NCBI GenBank assembly: GCA_002705605.1
Contig: PAJD01000001.1
Location: 1 to 15,700, forward strand
Source of the DNA: Fidelibacterota bacterium
GTDB taxonomy: Bacteria; Fidelibacterota; Marinisomatia; SCGC-AAA003-L08; D37C17
Direction of reading: 5' to 3'
DNA length: 15,700 nt
Part shown: positions 8,538-15,640 of the stretch, piece after piece
Numbering within the stretch: the first letter of the stretch is position 1
How the letters are laid out: each line of letters opens with the position of its first letter
Program-made: the position numbers and the translations under genes
The notes under the pieces: generated by a model
The model's database searches: none
Told to the model about the DNA's origin: nothing
The model's input: the letters and a program-made list of their open reading frames with translations, nothing else

Positions 8538-8614
8538 TGAATATTATTCTTTTAGAAGTTGCAGTTGGTTTATTTAGAAACTTATTAGCTAAAAAGCTAC
8601 TTGAAGAAATATAG
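8537..8614 (+). CDS. Possible 25-residue small protein, unrecognised
   Basis: The sequence TAATG joins the stop of the isomerase gene to an ATG that opens a 25-codon frame ending in TAG, eight bases before the next gene's ATG. The predicted peptide is amphipathic, with a hydrophobic N-terminal half (IILLEVAVGLF) and a Leu/Lys/Glu-rich end (LLAKKLLEEI). The stop/start overlap is typical of translational coupling, and the frame fills almost the whole gap between two genes that otherwise would be spaced by 84 bp in a compact operon. I do not recognise it. It could be a real small protein, a coupling leader peptide or chance in AT-rich sequence. Confidence 0.3.
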   Translation: MNIILLEVAVGLFRNLLAKKLLEEI

Positions 8615-8621
8615 TAAATAG

Positions 8622-9902
8622 ATGCAGGCAATAATTCTCTGTGGGGGTAAAGGAACTAGGCTTGGCTTAAAATCAAAGCCGAAGCCTATGGTAATGGTGA
8701 ACGGAAAACCATTATTAGAGCATACTGTAGACCTTCTTATTGATAATGGTTTTAGTGAGATAATCTTTTTGAATGGACACCTATCAAATAAGATTGAAAA
8801 ATATTTTACTAAAGAAAAATATCCAAATATAAAAATCAAGCACAAAAAAGAGGTAAAACCTCTTGGTACAGCTGGGTGCATAAATCAAATAAAAGAAGAG
8901 TTAGATAATTGGTTCTTTGTTATTTATGGGGACCTAATGATAAATGTCAATTTTAAAAAATTTTATGAAACTGCAAAAAATAATTCAGGGCTAGGTACTT
9001 TGTTTGTCCATCCAAATGGACACCCTAGTGATAGTGATTTAATAAAGGTTGGAAATAAAAATGAAATCGAGGAGATATTCTTAAAGCCACATTCGAAAAA
9101 TTTAATAACTAGAAACATAGTTAATGCAGCAATCTATTGTTTAAATAAAAATATACTTAAACATGTTCCAAAAAATGATGAATCTGACTGGATGAATGAT
9201 GTCTTTATAAATGTGAAAAACAAGATTTTTGCATATCAATCATCAGAAATAGTATTTGACGTAGGGACAAGACAAAGAATAAAAAAAGCTAGGAACTCCT
9301 TAAATGAGAATTTCTATGATAATCATAGGAAAGCAGTTTTTGTCGATAGAGACGGGGTTTTAAATAAGGAGATAAACGGTGTTTATAAGCCAGATGATCT
9401 CAAATTATTACCTGGTGTCAGTTCTGCTATTAAAAAACTTAATGAAAAAAATATATTAATAATTTGTGTAACTAATCAGCCAGGAATAGCAAAGGGCTTC
9501 ATTAACGAAAAAGATCTTGATGGCATACATTCAAAGTTAGAATTTTTACTTGGCAAAGACGGAGCTTACTTAGATGATATTTTTTATTGTCCACATCATC
9601 CTGAGAAAGGCTGGAAGGGTGAAAGAAAAGATTTAAAAATTAAATGTGAATGCCGGAAACCAGGTATTAAATTATTTCAAGATGCTATAGAGAAGCATAA
9701 TATAGATATATCGAATTCATACTTCATTAGTGATACTGTCAAAGATCTTGAACTTACTAATAAGATAAAAATTACGCCTTTGTTAGTTATGACAGGTTAC
9801 GGTAAAATGCAGGTCTTAAATGATAAAAAAATATCAAGATTTCCTGATTTCAAAACAGCTATAAAAAATATTCTTAACAATTCCTTCCATGATCATATCT
9901 AA
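8622..9902 (+). CDS. Fused heptose-1-phosphate guanylyltransferase (HddC) and heptose-1,7-bisphosphate phosphatase (GmhB)
   Basis: A 426-residue two-domain enzyme. Residues 1 to about 225 are a sugar-nucleotide transferase: GGKGTR at 8-13, KPKPM at 19-23, and YGDL with the metal-binding Asp104. Residues from about 236 are a HAD phosphatase of the GmhB type: Asp242-x-Asp244 in FVDRDGVLN, TNQPGIAKG at 284-292, zinc ligands Cys323, His325, Cys342 and Cys344, and the DxxxD pair Asp371/Asp375. The two domains would remove the C1 or C7 phosphate as in GmhB, then transfer GMP, that is, consecutive steps of GDP-D-glycero-alpha-D-manno-heptose synthesis. Guanyl specificity is inferred from the adjacent hddA, not seen in the sequence. 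It overlaps hddA by 14 bp. Separate genes are the usual arrangement. Confidence 0.9.
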   Translation: MQAIILCGGKGTRLGLKSKPKPMVMVNGKPLLEHTVDLLIDNGFSEIIFLNGHLSNKIEKYFTKEKYPNIKIKHKKEVKPLGTAGCINQIKEELDNWFFVIYGDLMINVNFKKFYETAKNNSGLGTLFVHPNGHPSDSDLIKVGNKNEIEEIFLKPHSKNLITRNIVNAAIYCLNKNILKHVPKNDESDWMNDVFINVKNKIFAYQSSEIVFDVGTRQRIKKARNSLNENFYDNHRKAVFVDRDGVLNKEINGVYKPDDLKLLPGVSSAIKKLNEKNILIICVTNQPGIAKGFINEKDLDGIHSKLEFLLGKDGAYLDDIFYCPHHPEKGWKGERKDLKIKCECRKPGIKLFQDAIEKHNIDISNSYFISDTVKDLELTNKIKITPLLVMTGYGKMQVLNDKKISRFPDFKTAIKNILNNSFHDHI

Positions 9903-10869
9903 AACTCCATATAGAATTTCATTAGTAGGAGGAGGTACCGACTTACCAGAATTCTTTGAAAATCATGAAGATGGTGGTGCAGTAATTAGCTTTCCAATTA
10001 ATAAATATATTTACATTTGTATAAATAATTTATTTGAAGGAAATGGCTATTTTTTGAAATATAGCAATATTGAAAGAATAAACTCAATTGATGAAATTGA
10101 GCATAAGATAATACGAGCAGTTTTCAATAAATATGGTGTTAAAAAAGTAGATTTTAGCTCAATTGGAGATATTCCTTCTGGTACCGGTATGGGATCATCA
10201 AGTGCTTTTACTGTAGGACTATTAAATTCTGTAAGAGAATATATTGGTAAGAATGAAAAATCTCAATCTGAGCTTGCAAAAGAAGCTTGCGAGATAGAAG
10301 TGGACTTCTTGAAAGCTCCAATTGGATTTCAAGATCAGTATGGATCAGCTTTGGGCGGCATCAAAAAAATTTCTTTTAATAAAAAAAGGGATATCAAGGT
10401 AGAAAATATTCGCCTCAAGCCATCCTCTATAGAGAAACTTAATCAAAATACAGTTTTATTTTATATTGGTAACAAAAGATCTGCGTCTACAATATTAAAA
10501 AAACAAGCTGAAGATACTATAAATAAGGAGCGCACAAGGAAATCTTTGGTGGAAATGAAAAAATTGGCTGATCAACTCTCAAATGAAATTATTACAGATG
10601 TTGATTCTGTTGGAAATTACCTGCACCAAAATTGGCTTCTAAAGAGAGCGCTCACGAAAGGTATAACCTCCGAAACAATTGATGAGATATATAAGATTGG
10701 CAGAGAAAATGGAGCCACTGGTGGAAAGCTTCTTGGCGCAGGGGCTGGTGGATCAATGTTATTTTATTGCCCTATTGCGAAACAAAAGTCTTTAATTAAA
10801 TCTTTGTCTAAACTGAAACATATTCATTTTCAAATTGATGAATTAGGAACATCTATTGTAAAGATATGA
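9889..10869 (+). CDS. hddA: D-glycero-alpha-D-manno-heptose-7-phosphate kinase
   Basis: A 326-residue GHMP kinase that phosphorylates heptose-7-phosphate at C1 (alpha anomer) to give the 1,7-bisphosphate. The N-terminal TPYRISLVGGGTDLPEF segment is characteristic of the HddA group. The ATP-binding GHMP motif is PSGTGMGSSSA at residues 96-106, and the C-terminal GATGGKLLGAGAGGS segment is the third GHMP motif. Length is slightly under the usual 340 or so. The start overlaps the end of the fused HddC-GmhB gene by 14 bp, so the two are translated together. It is the last plus-strand gene of the run and ends 19 bp from the convergent membrane-protein gene. Together with the two preceding genes it gives the full GDP-heptose route. 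Fucokinase-like relatives are the main alternative. Confidence 0.9.
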   Translation: MIISKTPYRISLVGGGTDLPEFFENHEDGGAVISFPINKYIYICINNLFEGNGYFLKYSNIERINSIDEIEHKIIRAVFNKYGVKKVDFSSIGDIPSGTGMGSSSAFTVGLLNSVREYIGKNEKSQSELAKEACEIEVDFLKAPIGFQDQYGSALGGIKKISFNKKRDIKVENIRLKPSSIEKLNQNTVLFYIGNKRSASTILKKQAEDTINKERTRKSLVEMKKLADQLSNEIITDVDSVGNYLHQNWLLKRALTKGITSETIDEIYKIGRENGATGGKLLGAGAGGSMLFYCPIAKQKSLIKSLSKLKHIHFQIDELGTSIVKI

Positions 10870-10888
10870 GTTTACAGAAAGAATAAAT

Positions 10889-11746
10889 TTATTTAATTTT
10901 TCTTCTAAAGAAACTTTCCAAAAAATGCATAAGCTCATTCTTTACAGATAATATGGAAAGTAAGCCGAATAGGAATGTAGATAACCACATAAGAATATAT
11001 ATCTCAAAAGTAATAGTTCCAATACTAGAGTTAGAAACTTCTAAAAATTCTGCCCAAATAATCATTGCCCAATTGATAACCCCTAAATAACCTGGGGCAG
11101 ATGGGATTAAAGTACTTATGGTTGCAATTGGCAAAAATGAGAAGCCATCTAAAAATCTCAGATCTAAAACAACTAATAAAAAATAGGAAAATGCAATCCC
11201 TTCTATAAACCATGCAAATGAACTTATTATCAGAACAGAAGCTAATCTTTGAAGATTAAAATATATTACTAGTGCTACTAGAATAAGTAGAAGAATTAAA
11301 GTGAATTGAAAATAATTCATGACCAGATTAAATCTTTCAGAGAAAAAATAAAATAGTCCTAAAAATAAAAACATTAAGAAAAGATCTAAAATCTTTTCTG
11401 CCAAAATTAACCTAAGATTTTCAGATTTACTAATAATATCCGTGAACATAAATATTCTTGATATATCCCCAATCCTAAAAGGTATTAGTAAGTTTAAGAA
11501 GTTGCCAATATAAAAACCCTTTACAAATGCTCTAAGCTTCTCTGGCGAGATAATAAATAAATATCTAAGTGGCTTCAAAAAAAGAGCTAAAGAATACAAA
11601 GAAATAAAAAAAATAATATCTTTAGTCTTTATATCCCCTCTTGAAAATAATCCATCAAGCACAGTATATTTATGAGAAATATAATAAATAAGACAGATAG
11701 AGATAACGATCCCGATTAATGAATATATAATCCTATAAAGGGTCAA
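10889..11746 (-). CDS. LPG-synthase-TM/UPF0104-type membrane protein (flippase-like)
   Basis: A 285-residue integral membrane protein with about seven or eight hydrophobic spans. The motif NLLIPFRIGDISR at residues 85-97 matches the N-x-x-x-P-x-R-x-G-E/D-x-x-R signature of the lysylphosphatidylglycerol synthase transmembrane family. Members without the synthetase domain, such as this one, are often found beside polyprenyl-phosphate glycosyltransferases and are suspected to move lipids or lipid-linked sugars across the inner membrane; that role is inference. Translation appears to start with TTG at 11746-11744, overlapping the TGA stop of the glycosyltransferase gene (TTGA), so translation is probably coupled. 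No ATG occurs before about residue 138, which would lose the signature motif. Confidence 0.83.
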   Translation of the reverse strand: MTLYRIIYSLIGIVISICLIYYISHKYTVLDGLFSRGDIKTKDIIFFISLYSLALFLKPLRYLFIISPEKLRAFVKGFYIGNFLNLLIPFRIGDISRIFMFTDIISKSENLRLILAEKILDLFLMFLFLGLFYFFSERFNLVMNYFQFTLILLLILVALVIYFNLQRLASVLIISSFAWFIEGIAFSYFLLVVLDLRFLDGFSFLPIATISTLIPSAPGYLGVINWAMIIWAEFLEVSNSSIGTITFEIYILMWLSTFLFGLLSILSVKNELMHFLESFFRRKIK

Positions 11747-12684
11747 CTTCTATTTTTCTTTATGTAATCAATGAGATACTTTGGCCTTCTCTTAACATCA
11801 TATGAAATTCTGAGAATGTATTCTGAAACAATACCTAGTATCAAAAGCTGTATCCCAGTGAAAAATAGCATCGCTATGAATATAAGAGTAAGCCCCGGAA
11901 CATATAACTCTGTAAATAACCTTATAAATAAGGCATAAATTATTCCAATAATCCCAAGGAATAACATTAGGATCGCTAAAAAACCAGATAGTCTTAATGG
12001 CTTTGTTGAAAAAGAGAAAATTCCATCGAGAGCGACAGATAGACTTCTTAAAAAATTGTATTTTGTATCTCCTGAATATCTTTCAGACCTATTAACCTCA
12101 ATAATTGAGTATTTATAGCCAGGCCACATGCTAGCTCCTCTTAAAAAAGTTGTACTTTCTCTAAGGCTATTAACAAAACTATAAGCTCTTCTTGAGAGCA
12201 ATCTAAATTCTCCAACATTTTTTGGGACATATGTATCAGAGAGCAGCATATGGATTGAATAAAAAACTTTGGAAAATAAGACATATATAAGGTTCTTTTT
12301 TTCACTTTCTCTCTTAACTAAAACTATCTCAGAGCCTTTTTTATATTCATCTATGAGCATTGGAATTGCTTCTGGAGGATCTTGAAGATCAGCATCCATA
12401 ATGATAACTGCCTCTGCTTCAGATTCTTGAAGGCCAGCGAAGATTGCACTTGCTTGACTAAATTGCCTGACTAATCTTATTAATTTTATATATTCATATT
12501 CTTTAATTTTTTCTTCAATAAGAGAATGTGTTCCATCATTGCTATCATCAACAAATGTAAGACATAGGCTCAGATCATTATTGGTTTTTACAGCATCAAT
12601 CCTTTCAATGAGTTCATCTATTGTTTCTATCTCATTATGGGTAGGGATAATAAGTTCAATCTTATTTGTCATCATAATATTCAT
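11743..12684 (-). CDS. Family 2 glycosyltransferase, DPM1/GtrB/ArnC-like
   Basis: A 313-residue enzyme with a cytoplasmic GT-A domain and two C-terminal membrane spans (about 233-254 and 263-287). IPTHNE near residues 13-18, VDDSNDGT at 45-52 and DADLQDPPE at 97-105 are the hallmark motifs of polyprenyl-phosphate sugar synthases. It most likely transfers a sugar from a nucleotide donor to undecaprenyl phosphate on the inner face of the inner membrane. The lipid-linked sugar would then be flipped and used by a GT-C enzyme or attached to lipid A or glycan. Sugar identity cannot be read from the sequence. ATG codons at residues 1, 4 and 5 are all possible starts; none has a good Shine-Dalgarno site. 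The first overlaps the end of the upstream oxidoreductase gene by 23 bp, indicating coupling. Confidence 0.92.
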   Translation of the reverse strand: MNIMMTNKIELIIPTHNEIETIDELIERIDAVKTNNDLSLCLTFVDDSNDGTHSLIEEKIKEYEYIKLIRLVRQFSQASAIFAGLQESEAEAVIIMDADLQDPPEAIPMLIDEYKKGSEIVLVKRESEKKNLIYVLFSKVFYSIHMLLSDTYVPKNVGEFRLLSRRAYSFVNSLRESTTFLRGASMWPGYKYSIIEVNRSERYSGDTKYNFLRSLSVALDGIFSFSTKPLRLSGFLAILMLFLGIIGIIYALFIRLFTELYVPGLTLIFIAMLFFTGIQLLILGIVSEYILRISYDVKRRPKYLIDYIKKNRS

Positions 12685-13993
12685 TTAAAAAATCATCAGT
12701 ATATTTAACTGCACAATTAGTACCTCGATCTTCAGGATATATATTAGCCATACTAATTTGGAAAATCTTATCTTTGAGCAACTCATTTTTTGGAATCATG
12801 GATTTATATCCAATCTCCATGAATGGTTGAGAATACTTTGATCTCCATATAGCAAAATCTTTAATAGAATCTTCAGAAAAATCTGGAAACATTTCTTTAA
12901 GTGAGTCCTTACAAACATTTAAAAATTCTTTGTCACTCATTATGAAGTATTTGTCCTCAACCCTGCAATATCTGGAAAGGTAAATAACATGGTACCCGTT
13001 ATCAACGAATGTATTATCAAAATTTGTATGCTCAATTATTCCAACAAAAGGGAAATTTGGGTCATTAACATTTAGCCAATAAAAATCTGATAACGATTTA
13101 TCAAGAAACAAGATCATACAAACATTTCCAAGGTAATCTATTCTAGTTAGTTGATTTCTTGTTTCTTTGTCTAAAGATTTTTTGCAAATACTTTCTGTAA
13201 TTTCAGGAGCAGTTGTAAAAATCACTTTTTTTGCTTGTATCAAATGATTCTGTTCAGATTTTACTTCTAATAAATTCGTATCATTGTTTTCTATTACTTC
13301 ATTTATCTTACATTCTTTTAAAATATCTGAACCAGATTTAATAATCTCTTCTTCGATTTTATTAGTTAATTCATCAAATGACCCATCAAAATAAATCAAA
13401 TTTTCTCTTCCATCCTTTGATCTACTTGATCCTCTTAATCCCAACTTTTTCCACATCCAAACAGCTGATAATGATTTATGATCTTCTCCAAATTTTCCGA
13501 CCAATAGTGGTTTCCATACTTTCTCATAAACCTCATTTCCAAAAACTTTTGTAAGCCATTCTTCAGAGGTCATACCTTCAATGTTAGATGTATCTTTCAA
13601 AAATTTAGCATATATGAAACCGAGACCTAATCGAATTCTTGATATTAATGTTAAGGGTTTGAACTTAAGCACATCAATGGGGGTGCTCAGTCTAAATGTA
13701 CTATTTGCATAATAAACACCTGTCCTTGAAGGTTTTACTATTAATCTTTCTGACAAACCTAACTCATCAATTAGTGCCATTATTTCCTTATCGCCTATGA
13801 ACCAGTGATGATAAAACTTTTCAAGCTTGATTCCTTTGGAGTAGAAAGTTGATGCAAGCCCACCAAGCTGATCGGACTCCTCAACAAGTAAAACTCTTAA
13901 ATTATGATTTTTGGATAATTTATAAGTAAGATTTAACCCAGAGTAACCCCCACCAATAACGATAACATCATAAATTTCCTCAGGTATCATCAT
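12662..13993 (-). CDS. FAD-dependent amine-oxidase-like protein (protoporphyrinogen oxidase/UDP-galactopyranose mutase-like fold)
   Basis: A 443-residue flavoprotein. The Rossmann motif GGGYSG is at residues 14-19, followed by an acidic residue at the end of the second strand (Glu38/39) and the GGLAST segment (44-49) of the amine-oxidase superfamily. YHHW (61-64) and a downstream VWKPLLVGKFG stretch are typical of a subgroup that occurs in polysaccharide clusters. The fold is clear but the reaction is not. Related proteins include protoporphyrinogen oxidase, carotenoid desaturases and UDP-galactopyranose mutase. Its overlap with the polyprenyl-phosphate glycosyltransferase gene suggests it acts on a nucleotide sugar or a lipid-linked sugar. 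It is not likely to be a haem-pathway enzyme in this setting. Two adjacent ATG codons (13993, 13990) could both serve as start. Confidence 0.85.
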   Translation of the reverse strand: MMIPEEIYDVIVIGGGYSGLNLTYKLSKNHNLRVLLVEESDQLGGLASTFYSKGIKLEKFYHHWFIGDKEIMALIDELGLSERLIVKPSRTGVYYANSTFRLSTPIDVLKFKPLTLISRIRLGLGFIYAKFLKDTSNIEGMTSEEWLTKVFGNEVYEKVWKPLLVGKFGEDHKSLSAVWMWKKLGLRGSSRSKDGRENLIYFDGSFDELTNKIEEEIIKSGSDILKECKINEVIENNDTNLLEVKSEQNHLIQAKKVIFTTAPEITESICKKSLDKETRNQLTRIDYLGNVCMILFLDKSLSDFYWLNVNDPNFPFVGIIEHTNFDNTFVDNGYHVIYLSRYCRVEDKYFIMSDKEFLNVCKDSLKEMFPDFSEDSIKDFAIWRSKYSQPFMEIGYKSMIPKNELLKDKIFQISMANIYPEDRGTNCAVKYTDDFLNEYYDDK

Positions 13994-14024
13994 TATGTTT
14001 CCATTTAATAATTAAGGGTCAGAA

Positions 14025-14041
14025 ATCAACTTTGGGTTGAT
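14025..14041 (-). terminator. Short hairpin after the sulfotransferase gene
   Basis: ATCAAC and GTTGAT form a perfect six-base-pair stem around a five-base loop, starting just behind the sulfotransferase stop codon. The sequence after it on the minus strand is not a clean T run, so a weak terminator or attenuator before the FAD-protein gene is possible but unproven. Confidence 0.25.
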
Positions 14042-14044
14042 ATT

Positions 14045-14722
14045 CTAAATATATTTATTATATAGCTCTATGCTCTTATGAAAAATCTCATCGAAATAAA
14101 TCCTAGATGAGTCTGCCAGAAACTCTCCGTTGTGTTCCGTCTTCCAAAATCTTAATGATCTATCTATTCTTAGATCGAATGCATCTTCAACATATTTTTG
14201 AACTTCATGATATCGATCAAATACAAAAACCTTATCTATAAATAGCTGATCATTGATATGAGTAAATGCATACTGATCTATATAATGTCTATATTTTTTT
14301 ATATTATGCTTCTCATTGCACATGATGAAATCATTTAATGATTTAATCTCAACCTGCTTCCTAATTTGATTGTAAAGACTTACAACTTGATCATATGGAT
14401 TTCTGAGAACAACAAATTTTTCATAACCATTGATATCCAAAAATTCTGCATAATCTTTTATCAGACTATGTGGGTGCCCTCCTTGGCCTTTTTTTAGTTT
14501 TCTAAAATGTCCATTGACCGTGAATTTTTCATAAGACATTTCTTCAATTTTTTTTCTATCTAAATTCTGAAATCCATTCTGATTGATGAAGTCTCTATAC
14601 CTTTTATCTGGCTTTTCCTGCTCATTTTTTTCATAGAAATATTTACTTGAAATAGCAAACTCAAGACTGGTTCCCCCTGTTTTTGGTATATGAATAAATA
14701 ATTTATTATTTGGATAGAACAT
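14045..14722 (-). CDS. Sulfotransferase family protein
   Basis: A 225-residue protein with the 5'-phosphosulfate-binding loop of PAPS-dependent sulfotransferases, HIPKTGGTS at residues 11-19 with Lys14 and Thr15. The 3'-phosphate-binding region is VVLRNPYDQVVSLYNQ around 104-119, with Arg107 and Ser115. A GHF motif at 71-73 is the probable catalytic-histidine segment. The family moves a sulfuryl group from PAPS to a hydroxyl of a carbohydrate or other acceptor. No signal peptide is visible, so it should act in the cytoplasm, for example on lipid-linked or nucleotide-linked glycan precursors. The acceptor is unknown; the surrounding genes point to a surface glycan. It lies between erpA (48 bp) and the FAD-protein gene (51 bp), in the same direction as both. 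Confidence 0.85.
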   Translation of the reverse strand: MFYPNNKLFIHIPKTGGTSLEFAISSKYFYEKNEQEKPDKRYRDFINQNGFQNLDRKKIEEMSYEKFTVNGHFRKLKKGQGGHPHSLIKDYAEFLDINGYEKFVVLRNPYDQVVSLYNQIRKQVEIKSLNDFIMCNEKHNIKKYRHYIDQYAFTHINDQLFIDKVFVFDRYHEVQKYVEDAFDLRIDRSLRFWKTEHNGEFLADSSRIYFDEIFHKSIELYNKYI

Positions 14723-14770
14723 ATTGAATCATATTAAATGAGCTGGAAGATTCTAAGTGAAATGATTGAT

Positions 14771-15103
14771 TTATGAAAAAGATGAACCGCAACTGCATGT
14801 TGTATTTGCATTAGGATTCTTGATAACAAACCTCGCGCCTTGTAGATCTTCTTGAAAATCAATTTCAGCTCCTAAGAGATACTGAATACTCATTGGGTCA
14901 ACAACAAGCTTTACCCCATTCTTTTCTACCATTGTGTCTGATTCATCCCTACTCTCATCAAAAGAGAATCCATATTGGAATCCAGCGCACCCTCCTCCGG
15001 CCACATAAACTCTGAGGTGCATAGCATTATTTTCCTCATCTTGTAATAAGGCTCCAACTTTATTTGCTGCTGCTTCACTAAAGATTATTGCTTCTTCTTG
15101 CAC
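14771..15103 (-). CDS. erpA: A-type iron-sulfur cluster carrier ErpA
   Basis: A 110-residue member of the IscA/ErpA/SufA family that carries and inserts Fe-S clusters into apoproteins, including the isoprenoid enzymes IspG and IspH. The three cluster-binding cysteines are Cys39 in [15 protein letters not shown] and Cys103/Cys105 in the C-terminal CSCGSSF. The FQYGF and [11 protein letters not shown] segments favour ErpA over IscA. The start codon is GTG at 15103-15101, supported by GGAG eight bases upstream; the nearest upstream ATG in the leader runs into a stop within five codons. This is a core gene and marks the right border of the glycan island. Confidence 0.95.
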   Translation of the reverse strand: MQEEAIIFSEAAANKVGALLQDEENNAMHLRVYVAGGGCAGFQYGFSFDESRDESDTMVEKNGVKLVVDPMSIQYLLGAEIDFQEDLQGARFVIKNPNANTTCSCGSSFS

Positions 15104-15143
15104 TATTCATTCTCCATTAGGTGAATTATAAAAATTAATCGAC

Positions 15144-15623
15144 TTATATGAAAGATATAAATTCGTCTATGACTTGTCTATAGACTTCTTTTTTAAATCC
15201 GATTACTTGATTGATTGATTTTTCTGGATCAATCCATTTCCAAGAATCAAATTCTTGTTCAGCACTTTGATCCAAACTTATGAGCTTTGAATCATTATTA
15301 AAACAGAGCAAGAACCACTTTTGACGCTGACCAATTACTGTCTTGCCTTTGCCATTCCTTCTAATGTTTTTCTTAGGGAGATTGTATTGATACCAATTAT
15401 CAGAAACTTTAACGAGATCAATATCTTTCTTCTTTAGGCCTGTCTCTTCAAGCAACTCTCTCCACATTGCTTTTTTTGGGTTTTCGCCCTCCTTTATTCC
15501 GCCTTGCGGAAATTGCCATCCTGATTGATACCTTCTTTTGGCGAAGAAAACTTTTCCGTTCGGGTTAGAAATAACAATTCCAACATTAGCCCTATATCCA
15601 TCATCAAAAATTAGATCACTCAT
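15144..15623 (-). CDS. rppH: RNA pyrophosphohydrolase RppH (Nudix hydrolase)
   Basis: A 159-residue Nudix enzyme that removes pyrophosphate from the 5' end of primary transcripts and so triggers mRNA decay. The N-terminal YRANVGIVI segment and WQFPQGGIKEGE are typical of RppH. The full Nudix box runs from Gly41 to Leu63, with Glu47, Arg55, Glu56, Glu59 and Glu60 in the expected positions. WKWIDPE near the C-terminus matches the family. Length is normal. The gene lies 40 bp upstream of erpA on the same strand. No strong Shine-Dalgarno site precedes its ATG. Confidence 0.94.
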   Translation of the reverse strand: MSDLIFDDGYRANVGIVISNPNGKVFFAKRRYQSGWQFPQGGIKEGENPKKAMWRELLEETGLKKKDIDLVKVSDNWYQYNLPKKNIRRNGKGKTVIGQRQKWFLLCFNNDSKLISLDQSAEQEFDSWKWIDPEKSINQVIGFKKEVYRQVIDEFISFI

Positions 15624-15640
15624 AATAGAAACGGCATCGG

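Noticed and set aside
8597..8881. 94-codon minus-strand open frame opposite the HddC domain
   Set aside because: It is a shadow of the strongly supported plus-strand gene with no recognisable features.
10870..10900. AT-only palindrome (AATAAATTTATT) between the convergent hddA and membrane-protein genes as a bidirectional terminator
   Set aside because: The stem has no G/C pairs and would be too weak; it mostly lies in the last codons of the minus-strand gene.
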